DNA of 64,000 nt, taken from NCBI GenBank assembly GCA_040387375.1, contig JAZKDW010000024.1:124001-188000 (forward strand). The letters are read 5' to 3'. Below, one piece after another: positions 34,195 through 42,431 of the stretch. The notes beneath the pieces were generated by a model that did not search any database, was not told the origin of the DNA, and saw only the letters and a program-made list of their open reading frames with translations. This DNA is from JAZKDW01 sp040387375. GTDB taxonomy: Bacteria; Pseudomonadota; Gammaproteobacteria; Burkholderiales; Burkholderiaceae_D. Position numbers and translations under genes: made by a program. Each line of letters opens with the position of its first letter. Within the stretch, counting starts at the first letter, position 1.

Positions 34195-36092
34195 GCTTTT
34201 TCACCATAAAGGATCAGGTCATCAGCCTGCGCTTCGCGGGTAGCGTACCAGTAATCGACGATCGGAAATGGCCAGTTCTGGCTGACGCGGCCGGCGGCGT
34301 TCTTGTACCAGTTGGTGGCATCAGGCGCGCCCCACGCCATGTTCGCATTCCGCTCATCGACTGCCTCGTTGAACGCTTCGAACACGTCGGGGCGTATCTC
34401 GAGCGAGTCCGCGCCACGTTCCGCAAGCAAGCGGAGGCAACTTAGCACGTACTGTATAGCGCATTCGGAAAACATGATGATGCTGCCGTTGACCACGATA
34501 TTGGTGTTCGGTCCATACAGCATGAAAAAATTGGGGAAGTTCGGCACCATCATCCCCAGGTAAGCCTTGGCGTCGCCGTCCCAGAACTCCGAAAGCACGC
34601 AACCGCCGCGGCCGACGATGTTCACTTCCTTCAAGAATTCAGTGGCCCTGAAACCGGTTCCGAATACGATCACGTCGACATCATGCTGTTTGCCGTCGGT
34701 GGTCCTGATGCCGGCGGAATTGATTTCGGCGATGTTGTCAGTCACGAGATCAACGTTATCGCGCCGCAGCGTCTTGATCCACGAGCCGTTGTCGCGGAGA
34801 GCACGCTTGCTGCCAAAGGGCATGTCCGGGATGACCTTGTCGGCCAGATGCTCGGCGCCTTCCAGCTGCTGCCTCATCTGCCTTGACAGCAGTTCCCTGA
34901 TACGTGTGTTCTGCGCGTTGGGCGCACCGTTTTCATCCAGGCGGACAGCGTCATACACACCATCGGTAAAGGACCAGAATAGAAAGAAGCGCCACCATTT
35001 TTCGTAGAACGGCACATTGTCGAGCAACCACTGGAAACCGCTCCCGACGCGGTCGTGATAATTTTTTGTCGGCATGATCCACGGCGCCGAACGCTGGAAA
35101 ACCGACAACTTGCCGACCTGCGGCGCAATCGCCGGAATGATCTGGAACGCGCTGGCGCCCGTGCCGATCACGGCGACCCGCTTGCCGCTCAGGTCGACAT
35201 CGTGCCGCCAGCTCGCCGAGTGGAATGCATCGCCGGCAAAGGTGTCCAGGCCCTTGATGTCAGGCAGCCTCAGCTGGTTCAGCTGGCCGACCGCCGTCAT
35301 CACCGCGGTCGCTTCGATCGTCGATTCGGCGCCGTCGCGAGCACGCAGGCGGACCGTCCACACGGTGCGTTTTTCATCGTACACGGCTTCGACCAGCGTC
35401 GTTTCAAAACGGATATGCTCGCGCAGCTCATGCTGATCCGCGACCTTGCCGAAGTAACCGAGCAGTGTCGGTTGTGTCGAATACCACATCGGCCATGCGT
35501 GGCCGGTGGCGGCGAAGGAATACGCATACATGTGATTGGTCGAATCGACCCGGCATCCCGGATAGGTGTTCTCGAACCAGGTGCCGCCGACATCCTTGTT
35601 CTTCTCGATGATGACGAAAGGAATGCCGGCCTGCTGAAGGCGCACGCCAGCCAATATGCCGGACAGTCCGGCGCCGATGACGACCACAAACATGCCGCTC
35701 GCCGACGTGCGCAGTGCCGGCTCTGTCCATTGCGGCGTATTGGGGTCGACGCCGTCCAGCATCAACTCTTCCATCAGGAATGGGATATAACGTTCGGGAA
35801 TATCGGCGCCGGCGATGTAATTCATCATTTGCTGCACCACTGTGCTATCCGGCGGTGGCGGCAGCGGGCGGCCATTGGCGTAATCAATGATCGCGGCACG
35901 CGCACGCTGTCGAATGAGCGTCTTCGCCGCATCGGAATAGGTGCGCTGCCGTTCGTCGAACAAGCCGTACACAGGGCGCTCGGCTTGCAGGATGCTGGTG
36001 TCGCCCGTCAGGTGCACGATTGACATCACGAGCGTCGGAAGATGCGCCTCCGCGATCGCGTCATCGATCGCTTTCCCATTCAGACCGCTCAT
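34191..36092 (-). CDS. Baeyer-Villiger monooxygenase, HAPMO-like
   Basis: A 633-aa FAD/NADPH enzyme that would insert oxygen next to a ketone to give an ester or lactone. The FAD motif GAGLSG is at 140-145, the NADPH motif GTGASA at 310-315, and the BVMO fingerprint FAGDAFHSASWRHD at 285-298. The first 135 residues form an extension with LPTLVMSIVHLTGDTSIL, as in 4-hydroxyacetophenone monooxygenase (about 640 aa); most BVMOs of the cyclohexanone type lack it. GTWFENTYPGCRVDS is also typical. An aryl or bulky ketone substrate is suggested but not shown. Neighbours overlap by 4 bp on both sides. Confidence 0.9.
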   Translation of the reverse strand: MSGLNGKAIDDAIAEAHLPTLVMSIVHLTGDTSILQAERPVYGLFDERQRTYSDAAKTLIRQRARAAIIDYANGRPLPPPPDSTVVQQMMNYIAGADIPERYIPFLMEELMLDGVDPNTPQWTEPALRTSASGMFVVVIGAGLSGILAGVRLQQAGIPFVIIEKNKDVGGTWFENTYPGCRVDSTNHMYAYSFAATGHAWPMWYSTQPTLLGYFGKVADQHELREHIRFETTLVEAVYDEKRTVWTVRLRARDGAESTIEATAVMTAVGQLNQLRLPDIKGLDTFAGDAFHSASWRHDVDLSGKRVAVIGTGASAFQIIPAIAPQVGKLSVFQRSAPWIMPTKNYHDRVGSGFQWLLDNVPFYEKWWRFFLFWSFTDGVYDAVRLDENGAPNAQNTRIRELLSRQMRQQLEGAEHLADKVIPDMPFGSKRALRDNGSWIKTLRRDNVDLVTDNIAEINSAGIRTTDGKQHDVDVIVFGTGFRATEFLKEVNIVGRGGCVLSEFWDGDAKAYLGMMVPNFPNFFMLYGPNTNIVVNGSIIMFSECAIQYVLSCLRLLAERGADSLEIRPDVFEAFNEAVDERNANMAWGAPDATNWYKNAAGRVSQNWPFPIVDYWYATREAQADDLILYGEKA

Positions 36093-37147
36093 CTGATCAC
36101 GCTCCGGCGGACCCGTTGCATTTGCTCGATCGCATCGGCAACGATGGCCGGCAAAAAGCTGGCGACATCGATCAGGTCGTTAATCGCGCCCGAGACCTGG
36201 CCGGCAGGCAGCAATCCGCCCGCCATGTCGCCATCGCGCTGTCCGCTGATGAGACGCTCATCCTTGAATTTCGTCAGCGCATCCTCGTCGGCTGTGCCGC
36301 TGGCCGCCAGCGCCAGCAATTCGTCGAGTCCCCTGCTCGGGAGCGCACGCGAAGGGCCATAGGTGGCTGGAAAGACTACGTCCTCTCCTTCACGCGCGGC
36401 GATGATGCGCTCGGCGTAGCCAATATTCCAATCGGTATTGTCGCGGCTGGCGACAAAACGGGTTCCCAGCGCGACCGCATCGGCGCCCAGCATCAGCGCA
36501 GCGGCCAAAGTCCGGCCATCGCGCACGCCGCCCGCCAGCACCACCGGAATATGAACCGCCTCGGTCACGCTCGGGCCCAGGATGAATGTATGCACGGGCC
36601 GCGCATGGGTGTGGCCGCCGGCCTCGTACCCGGAGGCGATGATCACGTCGACGCCGTCCTCCTGCGCGCGGATCGCCTGGCGTGTGCCGCCGACCTTGTG
36701 CATGTGGATCAGGCCGCTGCCTTCAATCAGCCGCCGCACCGCCGACGGTGGCCCGGCCGAGGTCGTGATCACACGCAGGCGCTTTGCGATTTCGGCGTCG
36801 CGCACGGCGTCGACCACACAACGCACATAAGCTTCACTGAAGGGAAGGACCTTGCCGTTGGCATCGGAGCCAACCGGAATATTGACCGCCAGCGGCCGCG
36901 TGGTGAGCGCACAGGCCTCCTCGATGTAGCCGCGAAGGATACGGGCGCCGATCGACGACTCTATCGTTATGCTGGGAATGCTGATCGTGCCGAGTCCGCC
37001 CGCGTTCGATACCGCAGCGGCGAGGCGCACAGTCTTGTAAGGCCCCAGCCCTTCCTGGACCACGGGATGCAGTATGCCGACAAGGTCGGTGAAAGGTGTC
37101 TGGATCCGCTGCGCAGAACCGCTGCTGCTGTTTTCAGGCATTGTCAT
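36089..37147 (-). CDS. FMN-dependent NAD(P)H flavin oxidoreductase (nitronate monooxygenase-like)
   Basis: A 352-aa TIM-barrel flavoprotein of the 2-nitropropane dioxygenase/NMO superfamily. The FMN-binding motifs are ASGYEAGGHTHAR (GxEAGGH, about residues 170-182) and VVLAGGVRDGRTLAAALMLGADAVALGTRF. The N-terminal PVVQEGLGPYKTVRLAAAVSNAGGLG segment replaces the common P(M/I)xGG with QEGLG, a divergent active-site loop. The function in the island is unclear: it may act as an enoyl or quinone reductase, or detoxify. It overlaps the BVMO start by 4 bp. Confidence 0.8.
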   Translation of the reverse strand: MTMPENSSSGSAQRIQTPFTDLVGILHPVVQEGLGPYKTVRLAAAVSNAGGLGTISIPSITIESSIGARILRGYIEEACALTTRPLAVNIPVGSDANGKVLPFSEAYVRCVVDAVRDAEIAKRLRVITTSAGPPSAVRRLIEGSGLIHMHKVGGTRQAIRAQEDGVDVIIASGYEAGGHTHARPVHTFILGPSVTEAVHIPVVLAGGVRDGRTLAAALMLGADAVALGTRFVASRDNTDWNIGYAERIIAAREGEDVVFPATYGPSRALPSRGLDELLALAASGTADEDALTKFKDERLISGQRDGDMAGGLLPAGQVSGAINDLIDVASFLPAIVADAIEQMQRVRRSVIR

Positions 37148-37160
37148 GATGACGTCTTTC

Positions 37161-38777
37161 TTACAAAGGTGATTGGGCGGATGAACCGCTGCGCAGTGCG
37201 CTGAGCGTCGTCACGCCGTCGGCATCGCGGACAAATGCGTCGCCGAGCAGACGCCGCATCTCGCCCTGCATCTTGGAACGCTTGGCGACCGTGCGTGGCA
37301 CTTCGCTCACGAAGACATACAGGCGTGGCCGCTTCCAGCGCTCCATGCGCGCAATGCAGAACTCATCGAGAATTGCCTTGGCGTCTACTTCGGACAAGCC
37401 AGCCTTGAGCGCAACGAAGGCAGCCGGGACCTCGCCGAAACGTTCGTGACGAACACCGACGCAGGCGGCGTCGAGGACGTCGGGGTGCGCGCGCAGGGTG
37501 TCATCGACCTCCAGCAAGGACAGCTTTTCGCCGCCGCTCATGATCATGTCGTCGGTACGGCCGCGGATGAAATACCAGCCATTGGCATCGCGATAACCGA
37601 CATCGCGCGTATGCAGGAAACCTTCGTCGTCGAACATTTCCGCCGTGCGGCCCGGATCGTTGAAATAGCCTGGCGTGATGACGTCGCCCTTGATGCAGAT
37701 CTCGCCCTCGACGTCGCCGCCGGTCAATTCTTCCCCTGTGAAAGGATCCTTGAGCTTTACTTCGCAAAAGTGCTTGTTGGGTCGCCCTGAGGAGCCGACC
37801 GGTACGTCCGCCTCGTCGCGATAATAGAGGGAGGAAGACAGCACACACACCGGCATCGCCTCCGTGAGGCCATACATGCTGCCGACGATGGCACCCTTGT
37901 CGCGCAAGGCGGCTTCGACGTCGGGCGGCACCAGTTCGCCGGCGACATGTGTCTTCAAGCCCTTCATCTCGATCTCCGGCCAGGATGGATGGCGCATCAG
38001 GTCGCGCATCATGGTCGGTATGATCCAGTACATCCAGTTCGGTTTGTGCTGCTTGAAAATATTGACCACCCGCTCGACGTCCCAGCCGTCGCTCCAGATG
38101 ATGGTGCCGCCCGCCATTACCAGGCGCACGGAATCATGGATGCCGCCGCTGTGGAACATGCCGACCAGCGACAGGTTGCGGGCTTCGCTCGTCACGCCGG
38201 CCAGGAATATCGCGCCGAGCGCCGAGTTGCCCAGGGTGCCGTGCGTAAACGTGACGCCCTTGGATGCGCCCGAGGTGCCGGCGGTAAAGTTGATCGCCAC
38301 GATGTCGTCCTGGCTGCGCGAGACGATACGACGTTCGCCGGAAGCTTCGCTGCACAAGCGTTCAAGGCTTGGAAAGCGCGCATGATCGCCGTGTGTCACA
38401 AACACCTTGACGCCGCATTCGGCTTCCAGGATCTCGCCGATATGCGCATATTCGGGGGTAACGATGGCCGCTTTCGGGCGGCTTCGTTTGGCGTCGAGCG
38501 CAAACTTTTCCAGGTTCTGCTTGCGATTGAGGCCGTTGAAAATGCCGCCAAGCCCCATCACCGCATAAAACGATGCGACGTGCAGGTAATTATCAGGAAT
38601 GACGGTGACGACCACATCGTCCTCGCCGATCCCGGCCTGCTCGCGCAGCACGTTGCCGATGCGGTTGGCGAGTGAGCGCAACTCGCGATAAGTCACTCTA
38701 GAACCATCAGCGTCAATGACAGCATCCTTGTCCGGATGCTCCCAGGATGCCCGCTCCAGCCACCAGCACAAATTCAT
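37161..38777 (-). CDS. AMP-dependent acyl-CoA synthetase/ligase
   Basis: A 538-aa ANL-superfamily enzyme that would activate a carboxylic acid to its CoA thioester with ATP. Motifs are visible in order: A3 TAGTSGASKGVTFTH (residues about 167-181), A5 YGLTEAMP, A7 YFIRGRTDDMIMSGGEKLS, and A10 RTVAKRSKM with the catalytic lysine. In A8 the usual GENVYPxEVE reads GEKLSLLEVD. It begins MNLCWWLERASWEHPDKDAV. The acid is probably produced by the BVMO/esterase or dehydrogenase steps; its identity is unknown. The next gene is 14 bp away. Confidence 0.9.
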   Translation of the reverse strand: MNLCWWLERASWEHPDKDAVIDADGSRVTYRELRSLANRIGNVLREQAGIGEDDVVVTVIPDNYLHVASFYAVMGLGGIFNGLNRKQNLEKFALDAKRSRPKAAIVTPEYAHIGEILEAECGVKVFVTHGDHARFPSLERLCSEASGERRIVSRSQDDIVAINFTAGTSGASKGVTFTHGTLGNSALGAIFLAGVTSEARNLSLVGMFHSGGIHDSVRLVMAGGTIIWSDGWDVERVVNIFKQHKPNWMYWIIPTMMRDLMRHPSWPEIEMKGLKTHVAGELVPPDVEAALRDKGAIVGSMYGLTEAMPVCVLSSSLYYRDEADVPVGSSGRPNKHFCEVKLKDPFTGEELTGGDVEGEICIKGDVITPGYFNDPGRTAEMFDDEGFLHTRDVGYRDANGWYFIRGRTDDMIMSGGEKLSLLEVDDTLRAHPDVLDAACVGVRHERFGEVPAAFVALKAGLSEVDAKAILDEFCIARMERWKRPRLYVFVSEVPRTVAKRSKMQGEMRRLLGDAFVRDADGVTTLSALRSGSSAQSPL

Positions 38778-38802
38778 GATCAGTCTCCCCTGTTTGCAGG
38801 TT

Positions 38803-39651
38803 TTATTTTGAAAAGTATTCCGGCCGTTCTATCGTCCACTGGTCGCCCCACAGCTGGTAGCCGCCGTCGACCGTCAATACTTCACCCGTTATGAACGATC
38901 CGCTCGGGCCGGCGAGATAACAGACCGCGTCGGTGATGTCCGTGACCGAACCGAAACGCTGCATCAGATTTGACTTCGGCAATTCCGCTCGCGCGGCCTC
39001 CGAGTAAACACCCATGCCTTCGGTTGCGATGATGCCCGGCGCGACGCAGTTCAGGCGAATATTAAGCGGCGCCCATTCGATGGCGAGTGTCTGGGAAAGA
39101 CTGATGACGGCGGCGCGTGCGGCGCAAGAATGCGCGACGCCCGGCATGCCGCGCGACACCACCGCCGCAATGCTGATCACCACGCCCGGGCGCCCGGCAT
39201 CGCGCCAGCGCCGGCCGGCTGCCTGCGTCATGTACCAGGTACCGTTCAGATTGGTATCGATGACTGCATTCCAGCCCTTGGTGCTGAAGTCGATCGCTGC
39301 TTGCGGGAACTGTCCGCCGGCATTGTTGACGAGGATATCGATGCCGCCAAAGTGATCCCAGGCGTCCGACATGAAACGATCGACCTGCTCCGGGTCGCGG
39401 ATCGACGCCGGCACGGCGAACACCTTGCCGCCGATTGCCCTCAGGCTTTCGGCGGTTGCGTTGAGCCTATCCTCATCGCGCCCGAGCAGCGCGACACTTG
39501 CGCCCAGCCGGACGAACTGAAAAGCGAGGGCCCTTCCAATTCCCCGGCCTCCTCCCGATATGACGACCACCTTGCCCTCGAACAGTCCCTCGCTGAATCG
39601 CAGAGGGAGTGCAACCAGCTCGGCACTGGTATAGCCGTTGAGAGAATTCAT
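38803..39651 (-). CDS. SDR-family protein with non-canonical active site
   Basis: A 282-aa SDR-fold protein. The cofactor loop ISGGGRGIGRALAFQF (residues about 32-47) and VNNAGGQFPQAAI are intact, but the YxxxK pair is replaced: the aligned position reads AHSCAARAAVISL, with Ser for Tyr and Arg for Lys. The same replacement occurs in peroxisomal trans-2-enoyl-CoA and 2,4-dienoyl-CoA reductase relatives, which reduce C=C bonds of acyl-CoA. This fits an enzyme acting after the acyl-CoA ligase. It precedes the ligase by 25 bp. The VDGGYQLWGDQW ending is unusual. Confidence 0.85.
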   Translation of the reverse strand: MNSLNGYTSAELVALPLRFSEGLFEGKVVVISGGGRGIGRALAFQFVRLGASVALLGRDEDRLNATAESLRAIGGKVFAVPASIRDPEQVDRFMSDAWDHFGGIDILVNNAGGQFPQAAIDFSTKGWNAVIDTNLNGTWYMTQAAGRRWRDAGRPGVVISIAAVVSRGMPGVAHSCAARAAVISLSQTLAIEWAPLNIRLNCVAPGIIATEGMGVYSEAARAELPKSNLMQRFGSVTDITDAVCYLAGPSGSFITGEVLTVDGGYQLWGDQWTIERPEYFSK

Positions 39652-39688
39652 GTCTCGTCCCGAGCTCCGTTAACCAGCGCATGGTTGA

Positions 39689-40885
39689 TCACAAATCAGC
39701 CCCTTTGATTATTGATCCGAGTCGCTGCCAGCTCTTGCCGTCGAACCGGGTCATCTGCAGCTGCCGGATTGGCCGGTAGTCGGTCGACGACGTATTGAGC
39801 GCTATTCCCGGCAGCAGACCCGGCACGGAAACGTTATTCATGCTGGTGGCCTGCTTCATGATGTTCTCGCGCGAGAAGTCGTTGCCACAGGCCTGCAGTA
39901 CCTTGACAAGCGTGAAAGCGAAACAATATCCGATCAGATTGTTGATGTCTTTCAGATCGCCTTCCGGATAATATTTGGTCATGAAGGCGCGCCAGTCGCG
40001 CAGGCCCTGGTCATCTGCCCAGACCGGATCGTTCGGATCCTTCAGGTAGGACGAACTTACCGTGCCAATCCCTTTTTCGATTCCCGCCGGCGTCATGACC
40101 GACGATACCGAGGTCGAGACATTGCTGATGATGTGCAGCGGCTTCTTGTCGAGATCCGCGAGCTTGCGAATCGTCATGGCGACAAATTTCGGCGATGTTG
40201 CTGAAATCAGCACGTCGATTCCTCCGGCGTGAAGCGTGAGCAGCTGGGAATCGACTGACGCATCGGATAGTTCGTGCGACACGGTTTTCACCAATGGATC
40301 CGCGCCAAGAACGTCCCTGACCCCAGCTACATAATCCTTGCCGAAATCGTCGTTCTGATAAATGATGCCAATCTTGCATCCCGGCTTTGCGGCGCGTGCA
40401 TATTTTGCATAGATCTGTCCCTCGACCCGGTAGCTTGGCTGCCATCCCAGCGTCCAGGGATAGGTCTTCGGATCGCTGAATTTGTGCGCCCCGGAATAGA
40501 CGAACAACTGCGGTATCTTTTTGTCGTTGATATAACGGGCGACGGCAGTGTTGCTCGCGGTGCCGAATGTATTGAACAGAATGGCAACCTGATCCTGCTC
40601 GACCAACCTGCGCACCTGTTCGATCGCACGGGGTGGAACCGCACCGTCATCGTAGGAAAGAAAATTCAGTTTTCGGCCGGCGATGCCGCCCTGCTCGTTG
40701 ATCATCTTGAAATAGGCGGCCGCGGTCTTGGCGTGCGTCGCATAGGATGAGGCTGGCCCACTATACGCAAATGAATTGCCAATCTTTATCTCGGATGCCG
40801 TGACACCCGGCGTTTGAGATCTGGCAAAAATCGGAACCAGAGCGCCTGCCATGGTTGCTAATACAAAACTACGTCGATCGAGCAT
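39689..40885 (-). CDS. Branched-chain-type ABC transporter substrate-binding protein
   Basis: A 398-aa periplasmic binding protein (Peripla_BP_6 / LivK type). The signal peptide is MLDRRSFVLATMAGALVPIFA. The mature protein starts PGVTASEIKIGNSFAYSGPASSYA, and AYFKMINEQGGIAGRKLNF is the family hallmark. It is larger than amino-acid LivK (about 345 aa), typical of relatives that bind aromatic or other non-amino-acid ligands. It is the first gene of a minus-strand operon of ten genes running to 29972. The promoter at 40962-40990 carries the island operator. Confidence 0.93.
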   Translation of the reverse strand: MLDRRSFVLATMAGALVPIFARSQTPGVTASEIKIGNSFAYSGPASSYATHAKTAAAYFKMINEQGGIAGRKLNFLSYDDGAVPPRAIEQVRRLVEQDQVAILFNTFGTASNTAVARYINDKKIPQLFVYSGAHKFSDPKTYPWTLGWQPSYRVEGQIYAKYARAAKPGCKIGIIYQNDDFGKDYVAGVRDVLGADPLVKTVSHELSDASVDSQLLTLHAGGIDVLISATSPKFVAMTIRKLADLDKKPLHIISNVSTSVSSVMTPAGIEKGIGTVSSSYLKDPNDPVWADDQGLRDWRAFMTKYYPEGDLKDINNLIGYCFAFTLVKVLQACGNDFSRENIMKQATSMNNVSVPGLLPGIALNTSSTDYRPIRQLQMTRFDGKSWQRLGSIIKGADL

Positions 40886-40961
40886 TTTTGTCTCCTAAGG
40901 TGATCTCGGATTACCAGCCGGGTGCATGCCTTGTGTTTTATTTGGCTGAACCACTGAGCAA

Positions 40962-41005
40962 ATTCTAGATTCCTGATTTCCGCTTGTCAAATGGTTTGTC
41001 CATTT
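40962..41005 (-). promoter_or_regulatory. Island operator (copy 2) overlapping a consensus promoter
   Basis: On the minus strand, AAATGGACAAACCATTT (40989-41005) runs into TTGACA (-35, 40985-40990), 17 nt, then TAGAAT (-10, 40962-40967). This is a near-consensus sigma-70 promoter for the catabolic operon starting at 40885. The palindrome is identical to that at 28911-28927 and blocks the -35 box, as expected for repression. The 390-bp gap to 41275 otherwise holds only the third site. Confidence 0.8.
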
Positions 41006-41145
41006 AATTTAGGATTCAGGTCATCACCTGTCCGGTGTCAGACTTGAAGCTGGTGCGCAAGATCAGTTATTGTGCATTGCAGAAGAGATGGGTTCGCTGC
41101 AAAATCACCTGCAATAAATACCAAGTTTGCTGGATTTAGTTTTTT

Positions 41146-41162
41146 AAATGGTCTATCCTTTT
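41146..41162 (+). promoter_or_regulatory. Island operator (copy 3, one mismatch)
   Basis: AAATGG-TCTAT-CCTTTT differs from the AAATGG-N5-CCATTT palindrome at one position. It lies 113 bp before the alcohol dehydrogenase start. No strong promoter boxes are clear around it, so its position relative to transcription is uncertain. Confidence 0.55.
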
Positions 41163-41275
41163 AACGGCTGACGAGATGCGCTGTCTTATCGGACATGCGG
41201 AGGCACTTTTAGAAAACAATTATTTCCAGGCGCCGGTGGAACGGCGCAATGGATGGAACCCAAAGGGATATCGAG

Positions 41276-42343
41276 ATGACGGAAGAGCTGAGATGCTTTC
41301 AACTGGTCGGCTTTGGCGAGCCGCTGCAAGAAAAACAATCCCCCTGCCCCGCGCCCGCTGGCAGCGAAGTGGTGCTGCGCATACTTGCATCGGGCGTATG
41401 CCATAGCGACCTGCATATCTGCGAGGGCCATCATGACCTTGGCGGCGGCAAGAGGATTTCACTCGAGGGCCGCATCCCGATGCCGCTTACGCCCGGGCAT
41501 GAAATCACCGGCGAGATTGTCGAGATGGGACCGGATGCCATCGGCCTGCAGCTTGGCGACCGTGTATTGGCATGCTCCTGGATAGGCTGTTCGGCATGCA
41601 AGGCCTGCCTGGCGGGCGAGGAACACTTGTGCCGCGCGCCGCGGTTCCTGGGCGCCAACCGGGACGGCGGTTATGCGAACCTGGTGACGATCCCGCATCC
41701 GCGCTACCTGATTCCGCTCAACGGACTCGATCCCCTCAGGGCGGCATCGCTGGTCTGTTCCGGCCTGACGACCTACAGCGCGCTGAAGAAGATCGATGCC
41801 AATGCGAGCCTTAAGCAGCAGGCCATCGTGATCATCGGCGCCGGAGGACTCGGCCTGATGAGTCTGCAGATTCTGAAAATGCTGGACGGTGCAGGCGCGG
41901 TGGTGGTGGAAATCGATGCGAAGAAACGCGAGGCGGCGCTGGACGGCGGCGCCATCGCGGCGATCGATCCCAACCAGGCGGGCGCATCGAAGTCGATCCG
42001 GACCGCCGCCGGCGGCGAGGTCGGCGCGGTCATCGATTTTGTCGGCAGCGGCGACACCGCGAAGCTGGGCTTCGATCTGCTTGCGCCTGGCGGCAAGCTG
42101 GTGATCGTCGGCCTGTTCGGCGGCGCGGTGACGCTGTCGGTGCCATTGATACCGATGAAGTCGGCCAAGATCGAGGGCAGCTATATTGGCAGCCCGGCGG
42201 AGCTGCGCGAGCTGATTGCGCTGGTCCAGGAAAAGGGAATGCCGCAAATCCCGATTGACGTGCGGCCTCTTGGCGATGTGAATGCCGCCCTGAGCGATCT
42301 GCAGCACGGACGTGTGGTGGGACGAGTGGTGCTGGTTCCATGA
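41276..42343 (+). CDS. Zinc-dependent alcohol dehydrogenase (MDR family)
   Basis: A 355-aa medium-chain dehydrogenase. Catalytic zinc ligands are Cys in ASGVCHSDLH and His in TPGHEITGE; the structural zinc site has four cysteines in GCSACKACLAGEEHLC. The NAD-binding motif is IIGAGGLGLMSLQIL. It would oxidise a primary or secondary alcohol with NAD. The start at 41276 follows AAGGGATATCGAG and is preferred to 41249. It is followed by an aldehyde dehydrogenase 88 bp later, an obvious alcohol-aldehyde-acid pair within the island regulon. The acid would feed the acyl-CoA ligase. Confidence 0.92.
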   Translation: MTEELRCFQLVGFGEPLQEKQSPCPAPAGSEVVLRILASGVCHSDLHICEGHHDLGGGKRISLEGRIPMPLTPGHEITGEIVEMGPDAIGLQLGDRVLACSWIGCSACKACLAGEEHLCRAPRFLGANRDGGYANLVTIPHPRYLIPLNGLDPLRAASLVCSGLTTYSALKKIDANASLKQQAIVIIGAGGLGLMSLQILKMLDGAGAVVVEIDAKKREAALDGGAIAAIDPNQAGASKSIRTAAGGEVGAVIDFVGSGDTAKLGFDLLAPGGKLVIVGLFGGAVTLSVPLIPMKSAKIEGSYIGSPAELRELIALVQEKGMPQIPIDVRPLGDVNAALSDLQHGRVVGRVVLVP

Positions 42344-42431
42344 CGTCGTGCGCAAGTTGAATACCGGGGACCCGGCCGTGTGCCGGTTTCCTTCTACCCC
42401 AAGACAAACAATCGATATCAACAAGGAGAAT

